From the NCBI GenBank assembly GCA_016794365.1, contig JAEUKB010000058.1, forward strand, positions 27,832 to 91,831: DNA of 64,000 nt. The letters run 5' to 3'. The notes under the pieces are model-generated. The model searched no databases. It was not told the origin of the DNA and was given only the letters and a program-made list of their open reading frames with translations. The DNA comes from Myxococcales bacterium. GTDB lineage: Bacteria > Myxococcota_A > Polyangia > Palsa-1104 > JAEUJZ01. Of this stretch, positions 48,206 through 57,124 are shown one piece after another. How positions within the stretch are numbered: position 1 is the stretch's first letter; each line of letters begins with the position of its first letter. The translations under genes and the position numbers were made by a program.

Positions 48206-48252
48206 ACGAACAACGCGTCAAACCGGCGATCTTCTTGGGACGTTCACCCGCA

Positions 48253-48299
48253 TGGCAATTTGGCAATTTGGCAATTTGGCAATTTGGCACTTATTGCCA
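48253..48299. repeat. TGGCAATT tandem array plus hairpin, left copy
   Basis: Four perfect 8-bp copies of TGGCAATT (48253-48284) followed by TGGCA-CTTAT-TGCCA (48285-48299), a 5-bp stem. Upstream lie CGGTCGGTCC at 48185 and GCGATCTTCTTGGGA at 48226, both shared with the right copy. Confidence 0.9.
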
Positions 48300-48432
48300 C
48301 TTGCACTTTCTACCGGTGGGATGATGTAGTAGCTTTCGCGTGCGATTGCCTTTCCGAGCTTTTCGCAGGGCAACTGCGCTATGCCTCCTTCCAATACGTG
48401 GATTCCTGATGGGAGGTCGCAGCGCTCACGGA

Positions 48433-48460
48433 TTGACGGAGAATTGACGCTCCCGTTGAC
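48433..48460. repeat. Triple TTGAC array, left copy
   Basis: TTGAC at 48433, 48444 and 48456: spacing 11 then 12 bp, one helical turn each. The surrounding 22 bases are identical to 50012-50033. It looks like a cooperative protein-binding site. Confidence 0.75.
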
Positions 48461-48583
48461 AGTCCCAAGGCTTTCAGATGGTCATAAGTTCGGACCACCG
48501 TCTGGGATCCGGCCTGCCGGACGGATGCGCTGGCTTGGTTTGAGGGGACCGGGAAACGGCCACCGACGGGAATTTCAGCTTGC

Positions 48584-49927
48584 GTGAAGGTTGGCGAGGA
48601 AGCTGCTCAGCGACGGGCCATGCCCAACTTTCAAGCGCTCCTTGAGTCTGCTCCACTTCCTGATCTCCGTCTGCGTCGTCGCGCTGCCCATCTGGTGCAG
48701 TCGATGGTGCGCGGACAATCTGCAAACAGCCTCGGCTGTCTTAGTCCTGCCGACGCGACGCAGGAGTCCTTTACGCGCGGCGCCTATCGCTTCTTCGACA
48801 ACGGCGACGTAACGCGAACCGCGCTGCATACGCCCATGCAGATCGCGCTCCGTGAGCTGATTTCTCCGTCGGAGACTGCCATCGTGGCGCATGATCTGTC
48901 GGTCCTCAACTACTCCGGACACAATCGAAAGGAGGACCTGATTCCCGTCGGAAATGACCGAACATGGGGCTACGAGTTGTTTCAGTCGCTGGTCATCAAG
49001 GCTGGAGTTCCCGTCGGTGTGGCGATTACAGAGCTGCGCTGTAACCAAGGCAATTTGTCCTCCCAAAGCGATGAAGAGATTCCTTTGGGGGACCACCTGG
49101 AGCAGGCTGAACGCGCCGTAGATTCCGTCGAGCAACTCCTCCCAGAGCGACTCCTGATCCATCTGCTTGATCGCGAGTTCGACGATGTAAGGCTCCTGCG
49201 GAATCTTGCAGAGCGCAGGTATGTCATTCGCTACCGGAATCTGTCACGAATCGTCGCTGTTCATGGCGAAAGGATGTCGATTTGGAGGCACCTGGAATCG
49301 CTCGATCTACAGCAATCTGGCGAAGTGACGCGTCGTTTCGCGCACAGCACACAGACCTATTCCCTGTGGCTCGGAGAGACGGAAGTGACGATGCAAAATC
49401 CGTCGCTGCGTGGCGTTCAGAAACGGAAACAAAAGCCGCAGCCCGGAGTTCCTCTGCGCGTGCGCGTGGTCGTATCGGAGCTGCGACAGCCCGGTGAACA
49501 ACCACTCCGGTGGGTACTCCTAACCAACCTCAAAGAGTCTACATTTTCCGTCGTGGGACGCTATTTGGAGCGCTGGAAAATCGAGCGCCTGTTTTACTTT
49601 GAGAAAATCGGATTCCGTTTGGAATGTTGGCATCAAGAAAACGCGGAGCGCATCGCAAAACGACTCCTACTCGTGCAGATGGCGGCCTCCGCAGTCTATC
49701 AGCTCAGCCAAGCCACCCATGACAAATCCATCCAAGTCATGGAATCACTGGCCAAGCTCGGCGGCTGGACCGGGCGCAAACAGACTCCCATCGGTCCCAC
49801 CATGCTCATGCGCGGCGCACTCCTCTTCCTCGGCGCCATGCAGCTCATCCAACTCCACAAAAAGCGCGATCTCTTCGCCATGGCCCGAATCCTTGAGCCC
49901 TCTCTCGGCCAAATTCTCCGTCGGTAA
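48584..49927 (+). CDS. IS4-family transposase (YREK type, Tn5-like)
   Basis: 447 residues. The DDE catalytic triad is D104 (VAHDLSVLNYSG), D196 (HLLDREFDD) and E334 within the YREK signature Y327-x2-R330-x3-E334-x6-K341. The N-terminal DNA-binding region has SPADATQESFTRGAYRFFDN, as in Tn5/IS50 relatives. The protein appears complete. A GTG start is used; an ATG at 48620 is an alternative. I could not define the element's inverted terminal repeats by eye. Confidence 0.92.
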   Translation: MKVGEEAAQRRAMPNFQALLESAPLPDLRLRRRAAHLVQSMVRGQSANSLGCLSPADATQESFTRGAYRFFDNGDVTRTALHTPMQIALRELISPSETAIVAHDLSVLNYSGHNRKEDLIPVGNDRTWGYELFQSLVIKAGVPVGVAITELRCNQGNLSSQSDEEIPLGDHLEQAERAVDSVEQLLPERLLIHLLDREFDDVRLLRNLAERRYVIRYRNLSRIVAVHGERMSIWRHLESLDLQQSGEVTRRFAHSTQTYSLWLGETEVTMQNPSLRGVQKRKQKPQPGVPLRVRVVVSELRQPGEQPLRWVLLTNLKESTFSVVGRYLERWKIERLFYFEKIGFRLECWHQENAERIAKRLLLVQMAASAVYQLSQATHDKSIQVMESLAKLGGWTGRKQTPIGPTMLMRGALLFLGAMQLIQLHKKRDLFAMARILEPSLGQILRR

Positions 49928-50016
49928 TTGGAGATGTGATCAAGTGAAAGGTCCCAAGGACACACTTCGGATTCGCACCGCCCGTCAAGACTCGCGGACG
50001 GTGAAGGAGTGACGGA

Positions 50017-50044
50017 TTGACGGAGAATTGACGGTCACGTTGAC
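50017..50044. repeat. Triple TTGAC array, middle copy
   Basis: TTGAC at 50017, 50028 and 50040, again 11 then 12 bp apart. A preceding GTGAC at 50009 may be an extra half-site. Confidence 0.75.
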
Positions 50045-50233
50045 GCTACCCAGTGGAGAGCTTCGAAGCGGCGGCTCTCAAGCGGACTCGTGCGATGGAC
50101 GCCGCATGTTTAGGTTCCCGGCACCGAACTGGTCCGCTTCTGCCTAGGTCGCACTACGCTCGGTCGGTCCAGGAATGAACGGTCAACGTCGTCAGCGGCC
50201 CAAGCCTGCGATCTTCTTGGGAAGTTTTGACTC

Positions 50234-50273
50234 TGGCAATTTGGCAATTTGGCAATTTGGCAATTTTTGCCAA
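50234..50273. repeat. TGGCAATT tandem array plus hairpin, right copy
   Basis: Four TGGCAATT copies (50234-50265) merge into a hairpin TTGGCAA-TTT-TTGCCAA (50257-50273, 7-bp stem). Shared upstream boxes CGGTCGGTCC at 50161 and GCGATCTTCTTGGGA at 50208. Same orientation as the left copy. Confidence 0.9.
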
Positions 50274-50344
50274 CCACTAGTTGCTCAGGCGTTTGGAGTT
50301 CCGGAGTCATGAGTCACTTTTCAACAGAACGCCGATTTCACAGA

Positions 50345-50372
50345 TTGACGTGAGCTTGACGGTTCAAGTGAC
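50345..50372. repeat. Triple TTGAC/GTGAC array, right copy
   Basis: TTGAC at 50345 and 50356, GTGAC at 50368: the 11/12 spacing is kept although the sequence between boxes differs, which argues for selection on the boxes. It ends 33 bp before the ATG of the zinc-ribbon ORF. Confidence 0.65.
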
Positions 50373-50404
50373 GATATGCTGAGAAAAGCAGGCTCAGTGA
50401 CACA

Positions 50405-50686
50405 ATGAACGACCGCAAGCGCTCCGCGCCTTTGCCCGCAGTGATTTGTTTGAGCTGCGGCGATCCGCTTCCCGAATCGCGAGCCAAGACACGACGTTGC
50501 TGGTCAGCGAGCTGCCGGACGACGACCTACAATCTTCGCGTCTCGCAGCGGCTGGTTACCCGAAGCTCTGCTGATGATCCGTTGCGCCCGCAGTGGGTGC
50601 TCACCCCAGCTGGTGAGGTGCCACTGCTGACCAGTACAAAGGCGTCATTGAAGGACGTCGAGGCGACGCTTGATAGACTCTCTTAA
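50405..50686 (+). CDS. Small zinc-ribbon ORF
   Basis: 93 residues. An N-terminal Cys4 ribbon (C15-x2-C18-x13-C32-x4-C37; CLSCGDPLP...RRCWSASCRTT) with a basic helix after it resembles the zinc ribbons of phage or transposon DNA-binding proteins. No known family. Sits between the two transposase genes, just after the third TTGAC array. Function unknown; possible regulator of the element. Confidence 0.45.
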   Translation: MNDRKRSAPLPAVICLSCGDPLPESRAKTRRCWSASCRTTTYNLRVSQRLVTRSSADDPLRPQWVLTPAGEVPLLTSTKASLKDVEATLDRLS

Positions 50687-50929
50687 TCAGCCTGGTGGAC
50701 CGTTGTTAGGCTCAGCGTGCTGCGCGACGGCTGCGATCGCGTGAGACCGATACGTGCCTACTGGCCCGCAACACCTTCGGTACCTTGTTCAGTACTGCGC
50801 CGTCTGACAACTGGGTTGCTGGAGCGCGAGCAGGCGTACGACTGCGACAGGAGCGGCTGGGCCGACATCGGACTAGACCCGCATCAATCGGAGGGAAGAT
50901 GAGCAGATGTGTCCCAGTCAATCCCTTTC

Positions 50930-52256
<1,327 letters not shown>

Positions 52257-53429
52257 CTAGGTAAAGGGATAGAGGCTTGCGGCTCCACTCAAGATCAAGC
52301 GTGTGATAGCTCCAGTCTTATCTAGGGAGACCGCGACGGCATTGTTGATGGCAAGCGCAGGCTCGATGATCCCTTTTAACGCGGTACTGCGGCTAGTCAC
52401 CGGAATGACGCGCCCAAGGGGAGTTGCCGACGCTGCACCTGCGGTCCCTAACCACGCAGGTGGCGTTGTGACCACGACAGTGGCTGTACTGGCCAGTCGG
52501 TCGAGATCACTCCTTTTTGGCGGCTGGCCATTTTGTGCATTCTGAAACGGCGTCACGATCGCAAGCTTGGGCTGGAGTTTCGCCCACAGTCCATCGTGAT
52601 GAGCTCCTTCCGAGCCATGGTGAGCGACGTTGATCACCTGCACTGGATGTCCCGGAGGACAAAGCCAGCTCTCGGTCTTGTTCCATCCGGAGAGGGGATG
52701 CTCACCACGCAGTAGGTCGCCAGTGAGTAGCAGCCCAGCGTCCCCCCAATGAACATGTAGCGCACCGCTGGCGATATTTGGATCAATAGTCTCGGGAGGA
52801 AGGGGAGCCTTGGTTGCATGGGCTTGTGCATACCCGAGGAGGTCGTTGAGCGTCCTCTTGACATCTGCCGGAGCTGGGCCACAGGACCAAATTGCTAAGC
52901 GTGCACCACATAGAGAATTCTCCTCCAGAAGGAGCTTTCGCTCGTCCATGTGATTGATTTCTCCGCCGGAGCTCTCAAATCGCTCGACCTGGGCATAGAA
53001 GCGTTCCAAACCACCCTTCTCAGCTGGGGGAACCCCTTTTTCAAGGGCAGCCGAGTATGCAAGGAAGACCTTCTTGTAGTCCCCCGTCAGCGGCAAGGTA
53101 ACAAAGACCTTTTCGGGACGGTGCCACTGAAGGAGGCGTCCCAGCCCCGGGTAGTGATCTGCATGGGGATGGGTGAGACAAACAAACCGGAGACGGCGGC
53201 GGCCCATGGTTGCCAGAAGCTCTCGGACCGGATCGCCCCGTCCGACCGGGTCATTCTTCTCCGGCTCCCTGCAGCCATCAACCACTCCGATGCTGCCATC
53301 GGGCAGGACCAGGACGATCGCCTCGCCTCGACCGGGTCCGAAGACAATTAGGCTGATCTGCCCCTCGGGCATGTCATCCAGTCGAATCGGACCGGTTTGA
53401 GGGGCCCGCAGCACGTCAGTCTCGCTCAT
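52257..53429 (-). CDS. Soluble metallo-beta-lactamase-fold hydrolase
   Basis: 390 residues. The MBL metal motif is HPHADH at 87-92 (FVCLTHPHADHYPGL), followed by LLLTGDLLRGEH (metal Asp) and INVAHHGSEGAHHDG with the later His. The layout is that of ComEC/Rec2-type or nuclease-type MBL proteins, but no membrane segments are present. Likely a phosphodiesterase or nuclease. It is the last gene of the minus arm, overlapping the preceding gene by 14 bp. Its C-terminus (about 310-390) has no family I recognise. Confidence 0.85.
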   Translation of the reverse strand: MSETDVLRAPQTGPIRLDDMPEGQISLIVFGPGRGEAIVLVLPDGSIGVVDGCREPEKNDPVGRGDPVRELLATMGRRRLRFVCLTHPHADHYPGLGRLLQWHRPEKVFVTLPLTGDYKKVFLAYSAALEKGVPPAEKGGLERFYAQVERFESSGGEINHMDERKLLLEENSLCGARLAIWSCGPAPADVKRTLNDLLGYAQAHATKAPLPPETIDPNIASGALHVHWGDAGLLLTGDLLRGEHPLSGWNKTESWLCPPGHPVQVINVAHHGSEGAHHDGLWAKLQPKLAIVTPFQNAQNGQPPKRSDLDRLASTATVVVTTPPAWLGTAGAASATPLGRVIPVTSRSTALKGIIEPALAINNAVAVSLDKTGAITRLILSGAASLYPFT

Positions 53430-53946
53430 GGGATGCCGTCTTGAGCTCGGCTGCCAACTCTTGCCAGCGTTGGTGCTCCTGTTCACTCAGTTCACCGCGA
53501 TCGACCTGCACTGCGACACGGGGGACGGGCTGTCCATCAGGCTCGTACTCCACCCAGGTCCACAGTCGAAACTGGGCTCCCGATCCACACGGCTGGCCTG
53601 CGAAGGTAGCTATGGGCAGGGTCGATTGAATGGCTCGACCGCTCGGATGCTCAAAGAGTTGCACGCTCAACGAATCAACGTCCGCCCGTTCTTCGATTCG
53701 CCCACTGTAAGCGGACAGCCGCACCGGGCCATTCCGATTAGAACCAAGAAATGCTGCCGGTAACCCCATCAAGTCATGCGCGTCGCTGGCCTCCGCGAGA
53801 AACACGTAGCGCTGCGGCGTACTCACGTAGGTACGTCGGAGGCTCGGTGGAACGACGCCTGAATCGGCATCGGACGACCAGTAGCGCGGTGGACTATGGC
53901 ACAATGCGGTTCTTTGGAAGTGCGATGAGAATCGTGCGGCGGGCAT
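53416..53946 (-). CDS. Unknown protein of the island, 176 residues
   Basis: No recognised domain. The central part alternates strands (RYVFLAEASDAHDL; GPVRLSAYSGRIEERADVDSL; QFRLWTWVEYEPDG; VPRVAVQVDRGELS) and suggests a small beta-rich fold, ending in a charged helix EQEHQRWQELAAELKTA. ATG 53946 has AGAGG seven bases before. It starts 10 bp after the ParA-like gene and overlaps the MBL gene, so it belongs to this operon. Confidence 0.7.
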   Translation of the reverse strand: MPAARFSSHFQRTALCHSPPRYWSSDADSGVVPPSLRRTYVSTPQRYVFLAEASDAHDLMGLPAAFLGSNRNGPVRLSAYSGRIEERADVDSLSVQLFEHPSGRAIQSTLPIATFAGQPCGSGAQFRLWTWVEYEPDGQPVPRVAVQVDRGELSEQEHQRWQELAAELKTASHERD

Positions 53947-53956
53947 GCTTATGCCT

Positions 53957-55009
53957 CTACTCTTCGTCGAGCCATCCGGGAAACTTGACGCCTTCGCAGG
54001 CTGCCACACGGTGCTCAGCATCAAAGATCTGCACGGCAGGATCGTAATGGTGGAACTGCCAGGGGACCGCGAACAGCATGTGCCCTGCTTCGAACAGAGA
54101 TTCGAGATGAGCACGGACTTCTTCACGGCGACCGCTGCGTACGCGATTGAAGAGGAATCCGATTACTTCGCGTTCGGCCGGCGACGTGAGACTGTACCAA
54201 CGAGCAGCCGCTCGGACGTCTTGAATGTCAGGGGTTGTAACCAGTTGAGCATTCCAGGTCAGCTCGGCTTCTTCGATTGCAGCGGGCAACCGGCCGCCCT
54301 GCACAAGCGCTTGTTTTTGCTGGCCTGGCGATCCCAGGCGCAACGCAAGATTCAAGACCGCCCGTGACAGACCGGGAATAGTCGGCGGGGTATCAACGAC
54401 CACCGAAATGTCGCCAAAATGCAGAAGCAGTGCATCAAGCAGCAGTTCAAAACGGTTCTCGAGAAAGCCGGCATAGTGTTCGTCGAAAACGACGGGAAGT
54501 ATCTTTTCGAGATCGGAAGGCAGAGCGCTGCTAGGCAGTACGTAAAGATTATCCGGGGCGTCAGGGAGATCCAGTCCCCACAGAAGAGAGTGAGGATCTA
54601 CATCTGCCTCCGCATCGCGCCAGTCCTTCGGCGAAAACAGCAGGTAGTCGTTCAGGAAAGGTAAATAGCTTGCTCCGCTGAGGCCAGCCGCTTTAGCATC
54701 CGCACCCATGTGAGCGACTTCGTCGCGCCAGTCCATGTCTCTGAGCGTCTCGGCTCTCGACAGAAAGCCCCGCGGCCGCGTCCGCAGCAGGGAGGACTTA
54801 TTACCGTCGGTCGCTATGTCTGACCAGGTCGGCGCACGCAGCGGCAACACATCTGCCAGGCTCGTTCCCGTTAGATCCATGTCAATCAGAAACGTAGGCC
54901 GTTTCCCTGGTTCGCGGGCAAGGCGCAGCGCCAAGTGCGTGGCCAGGGTCGACTTGCCGACACCTCCCTTGACAGAGTGGAAGCTATTGCCACGGAGAGT
55001 CTTCTTCAA
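53957..55009 (-). CDS. ParA/MinD-like ATPase
   Basis: 350 residues. Deviant Walker A KGGVGKST at 14-21 with the second signature Lys, FLIDMDLTGTS as Walker A' and SVVVDTPPTIPGLSRAV as Walker B region. Insertions of about 100 residues separate these elements, more than in plasmid ParA. No ParB-like or MinE-like partner is adjacent. In this operon it probably acts as a regulatory nucleotide switch rather than in segregation. Confidence 0.9.
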   Translation of the reverse strand: MKKTLRGNSFHSVKGGVGKSTLATHLALRLAREPGKRPTFLIDMDLTGTSLADVLPLRAPTWSDIATDGNKSSLLRTRPRGFLSRAETLRDMDWRDEVAHMGADAKAAGLSGASYLPFLNDYLLFSPKDWRDAEADVDPHSLLWGLDLPDAPDNLYVLPSSALPSDLEKILPVVFDEHYAGFLENRFELLLDALLLHFGDISVVVDTPPTIPGLSRAVLNLALRLGSPGQQKQALVQGGRLPAAIEEAELTWNAQLVTTPDIQDVRAAARWYSLTSPAEREVIGFLFNRVRSGRREEVRAHLESLFEAGHMLFAVPWQFHHYDPAVQIFDAEHRVAACEGVKFPGWLDEE

Positions 55010-55018
55010 GGAGCATTC

Positions 55019-57064
55019 CTAATTGCGAGCGATTCCGAGTGCACGCAGGCTGCGGCGCAGCGCTAGGTTGCTCGAAAACGGCGGTCCACTACAGTGTTGC
55101 GCCAAGCGCTCCAATAGCACCCGCTGCTCTTGGGGAGCCAGCCCAGCGCTCCGGCCCACGAGTGTGAGTAGCGCATGCGCCGCATCCAGCCGACGGTCAG
55201 TGTCCCATAGGCGGTTCGATAACATCTGAGCTTCTAGGGCGTTCACGGCTGCTCGCACGGTCTCATGATCAGATGTCTTGGCCGCCGCTTCCCAGATCTG
55301 GCTCAGGACACTTGCGCGCCACTGGGGGGCTGCTTGCTTGCCGAGCTCAATTGCATCCCTCCTTTCCTCCAACGTCAGATTCGAAAGCAGTCCGGCCGCC
55401 ATCAGTCCGTACATCGCACAGTCGGTTTCATCGCAGACCGTATTTTTGATGAGTGATGCCCAAACTCCTCGGGCTTGCTCCTGTATCTCTGACTCTATCT
55501 GCGCCCCGGATGAATGGAACGCCAGCGGCACCCAGTCTCGAAATCGCTTGGGTGTTGCAGCCAGACAGGCGAGCATCTCTTGCTGAACCGCGGCAGGTAC
55601 CTTGGATAGCCATGCGTGCCGGCGCGCGGTGAGCAGATATCGCGCTAAGAGAGGTGGGGCAAGGTGGGGCGCGTTCCAGGTTGGGTCCACCATGGATACA
55701 GATCGTGCGAGGGAAGCCTCCGCCGCGCGCTCACCAGCATTTGTGACACGACCTGCAATACGCTCGAGCGCCTCAACAAGCGGCATGGGCATTGGCAGCA
55801 GCTTCGGGCTGGTTTCTCCCCGACCGTGATAGTGCGAATACACAGCGCTCACGAACAAGAGTTCCGCCAGATTGACTGAGCTGCCGCCCCAGTGGAATCG
55901 TGCCGGGTGCAGCGGATGCTCCTGTTCCGTCGCGACGGGCAGCGGCTCCGGGAGCAGTGCCTCAAGCCTCACCGTCAGTGCTTCTTGATCACCCCCTAGA
56001 AAAGGACTTCGCAGCAGGCAGCTTACGAGCCAACGAGCGGTTCGCCAAGCGTCAAGAACCCCCCCCTTCCCGCCTTGACCAAGTACGGGTCCGTAGAGAT
56101 GTGCAGCATGGAGCAGCGCGCAACACTCGAGGCGGTGGCTCCACTCGCGTCTCCACCTGACGCTCGTGTCGATATCCTCAGCTAGACTGGCAAGCGACGT
56201 GGCGGCCGAGGTTGCGGCCGCCAGATCTGGAGAGAGGGTGCTGCGCAGCCGCAGTGGCAGATCATCGCGTAGGTCATGTGCAGTTTCATCATCGTGATAT
56301 TGAGGGTGCTCCATGGACTGATTGAGCAGCCAAGTCATCGCTGCTGCGCGCACTGAGAGCGGCAATCCATCTTCAAGCAACTGCATCACCGCCACTGGGG
56401 CTTCATGAAGGGGCGCCCAGTCCAGCAGCGACTTTCCGGGCAGCGCCTTGTGAATCTGCTCCCATTCCTTCTGGAATGGATTGGACGGATCTCGGACGAT
56501 AGGGCCAGCGGCGGTGCGCAACCGTGCCCAGCTCCAATCAGTGGGCATGTCTTCAGCACTGCAATCGGTATGCTCCAGCGGTACTTGACCCAGAATTGCT
56601 ACGTCCCGTAGCAGCCGACGACCAGGGCTTGATAGCCATGCCTCGACGATGAATCGAGGCTCCATGTTCTGGAGCAGGCGGTCCACTACCAACCAATCGA
56701 CCGCCCACAAATCAGAGAAGCGGGATAGCAGGTCCCGTCTCCGCTCGGCTAGATCGAAGGCGAAGCGTGGTAGTAGGCTCACGACCCTCCGGTCAGCATA
56801 GACTTGATAACCGCAGCGCGGTGGCGATGAACTCGATGGGAGCTTAAGGCGCGGCAAATTTCGATCAAGCACCCGCAAAAGCAGCCTAACCTCAAGCCCG
56901 GACCGACGACGCCCGTCCACCTGTAGACTCTCAGGTTCAGCGGAGAGATCCTCTATTTCCCGCCGCACATCGCCAAGGGATAGCTTACCTTGACACACAA
57001 GGATGAGCTTTCTCTCGGCCGAGTCGACCCTGGCAGCGTCGGAATCTTCGAGCCCGCTTGACAC
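55019..57064 (-). CDS. Large helical protein of unknown family
   Basis: 681 residues from a TTG start, no membrane segment or signal. Almost all helical, with Leu/Ala/Arg-rich repeats reminiscent of HEAT/TPR scaffolds (SLLPRFAFDLAERRRDLLSR; GLMAAGLLSNLTLEERRDAIELGKQ; LTLVGRSAGLAPQEQRVLLERL). No enzymatic motif visible. First gene of the minus arm, nine bases ahead of the ParA-like gene. A scaffold or sensor role is an inference from fold texture only. Confidence 0.7.
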   Translation of the reverse strand: MSSGLEDSDAARVDSAERKLILVCQGKLSLGDVRREIEDLSAEPESLQVDGRRRSGLEVRLLLRVLDRNLPRLKLPSSSSPPRCGYQVYADRRVVSLLPRFAFDLAERRRDLLSRFSDLWAVDWLVVDRLLQNMEPRFIVEAWLSSPGRRLLRDVAILGQVPLEHTDCSAEDMPTDWSWARLRTAAGPIVRDPSNPFQKEWEQIHKALPGKSLLDWAPLHEAPVAVMQLLEDGLPLSVRAAAMTWLLNQSMEHPQYHDDETAHDLRDDLPLRLRSTLSPDLAAATSAATSLASLAEDIDTSVRWRREWSHRLECCALLHAAHLYGPVLGQGGKGGVLDAWRTARWLVSCLLRSPFLGGDQEALTVRLEALLPEPLPVATEQEHPLHPARFHWGGSSVNLAELLFVSAVYSHYHGRGETSPKLLPMPMPLVEALERIAGRVTNAGERAAEASLARSVSMVDPTWNAPHLAPPLLARYLLTARRHAWLSKVPAAVQQEMLACLAATPKRFRDWVPLAFHSSGAQIESEIQEQARGVWASLIKNTVCDETDCAMYGLMAAGLLSNLTLEERRDAIELGKQAAPQWRASVLSQIWEAAAKTSDHETVRAAVNALEAQMLSNRLWDTDRRLDAAHALLTLVGRSAGLAPQEQRVLLERLAQHCSGPPFSSNLALRRSLRALGIARN

Positions 57065-57124
57065 AAGATATGGTTAGCATACTAGCATGGACTTTCTCAA
57101 CAAAAGTGTGGGTAGAGTGCAGAG
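57065..57124. promoter_or_regulatory. Divergent promoter region of the GTPase island
   Basis: Only 60 bp separate the two oppositely transcribed arms. Direct repeats TAGCAT at 57073-57078 and 57081-57086 could form an operator. AT-rich compared with the flanks. No confident -35/-10 call. Confidence 0.5.

Larger units (their letters stand above)
47827..48583. other. IS-flanking region, left side
   Basis: No full gene. Contains a possible 81-codon ORF (47960-48205), the left diverged repeat block (48185-48299) with TGGCAATT tandems, and the left TTGAC triple array (48433-48460). The rest shows nothing recognisable. Confidence 0.6.
49928..50404. other. IS-flanking region, right side
   Basis: No gene. 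Contains the second TTGAC triple array (50017-50044), the right diverged repeat block (50161-50273) and a third array (50345-50372) just before the 93-codon ORF. Most likely repeat DNA belonging to, or targeted by, the transposable element. Confidence 0.6.

Noticed and set aside
48428..50033. The 22-bp identical segments as target-site duplication of the IS4-type element
   Set aside because: They are too long for this family, continue into phased TTGAC arrays on both sides, and a third related array lies outside the element.
48253..50273. TGGCAATT arrays as a CRISPR
   Set aside because: The unit is 8 bp with no spacers and no cas genes nearby.
52257..53429. ComEC DNA-uptake channel
   Set aside because: Only the MBL part is present; no membrane helices or competence domain.
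53957..55009. Plasmid or chromosome partition ParA
   Set aside because: No ParB gene or parS-like repeats nearby and large insertions between the ATPase motifs; a switch in the island operon is more likely.
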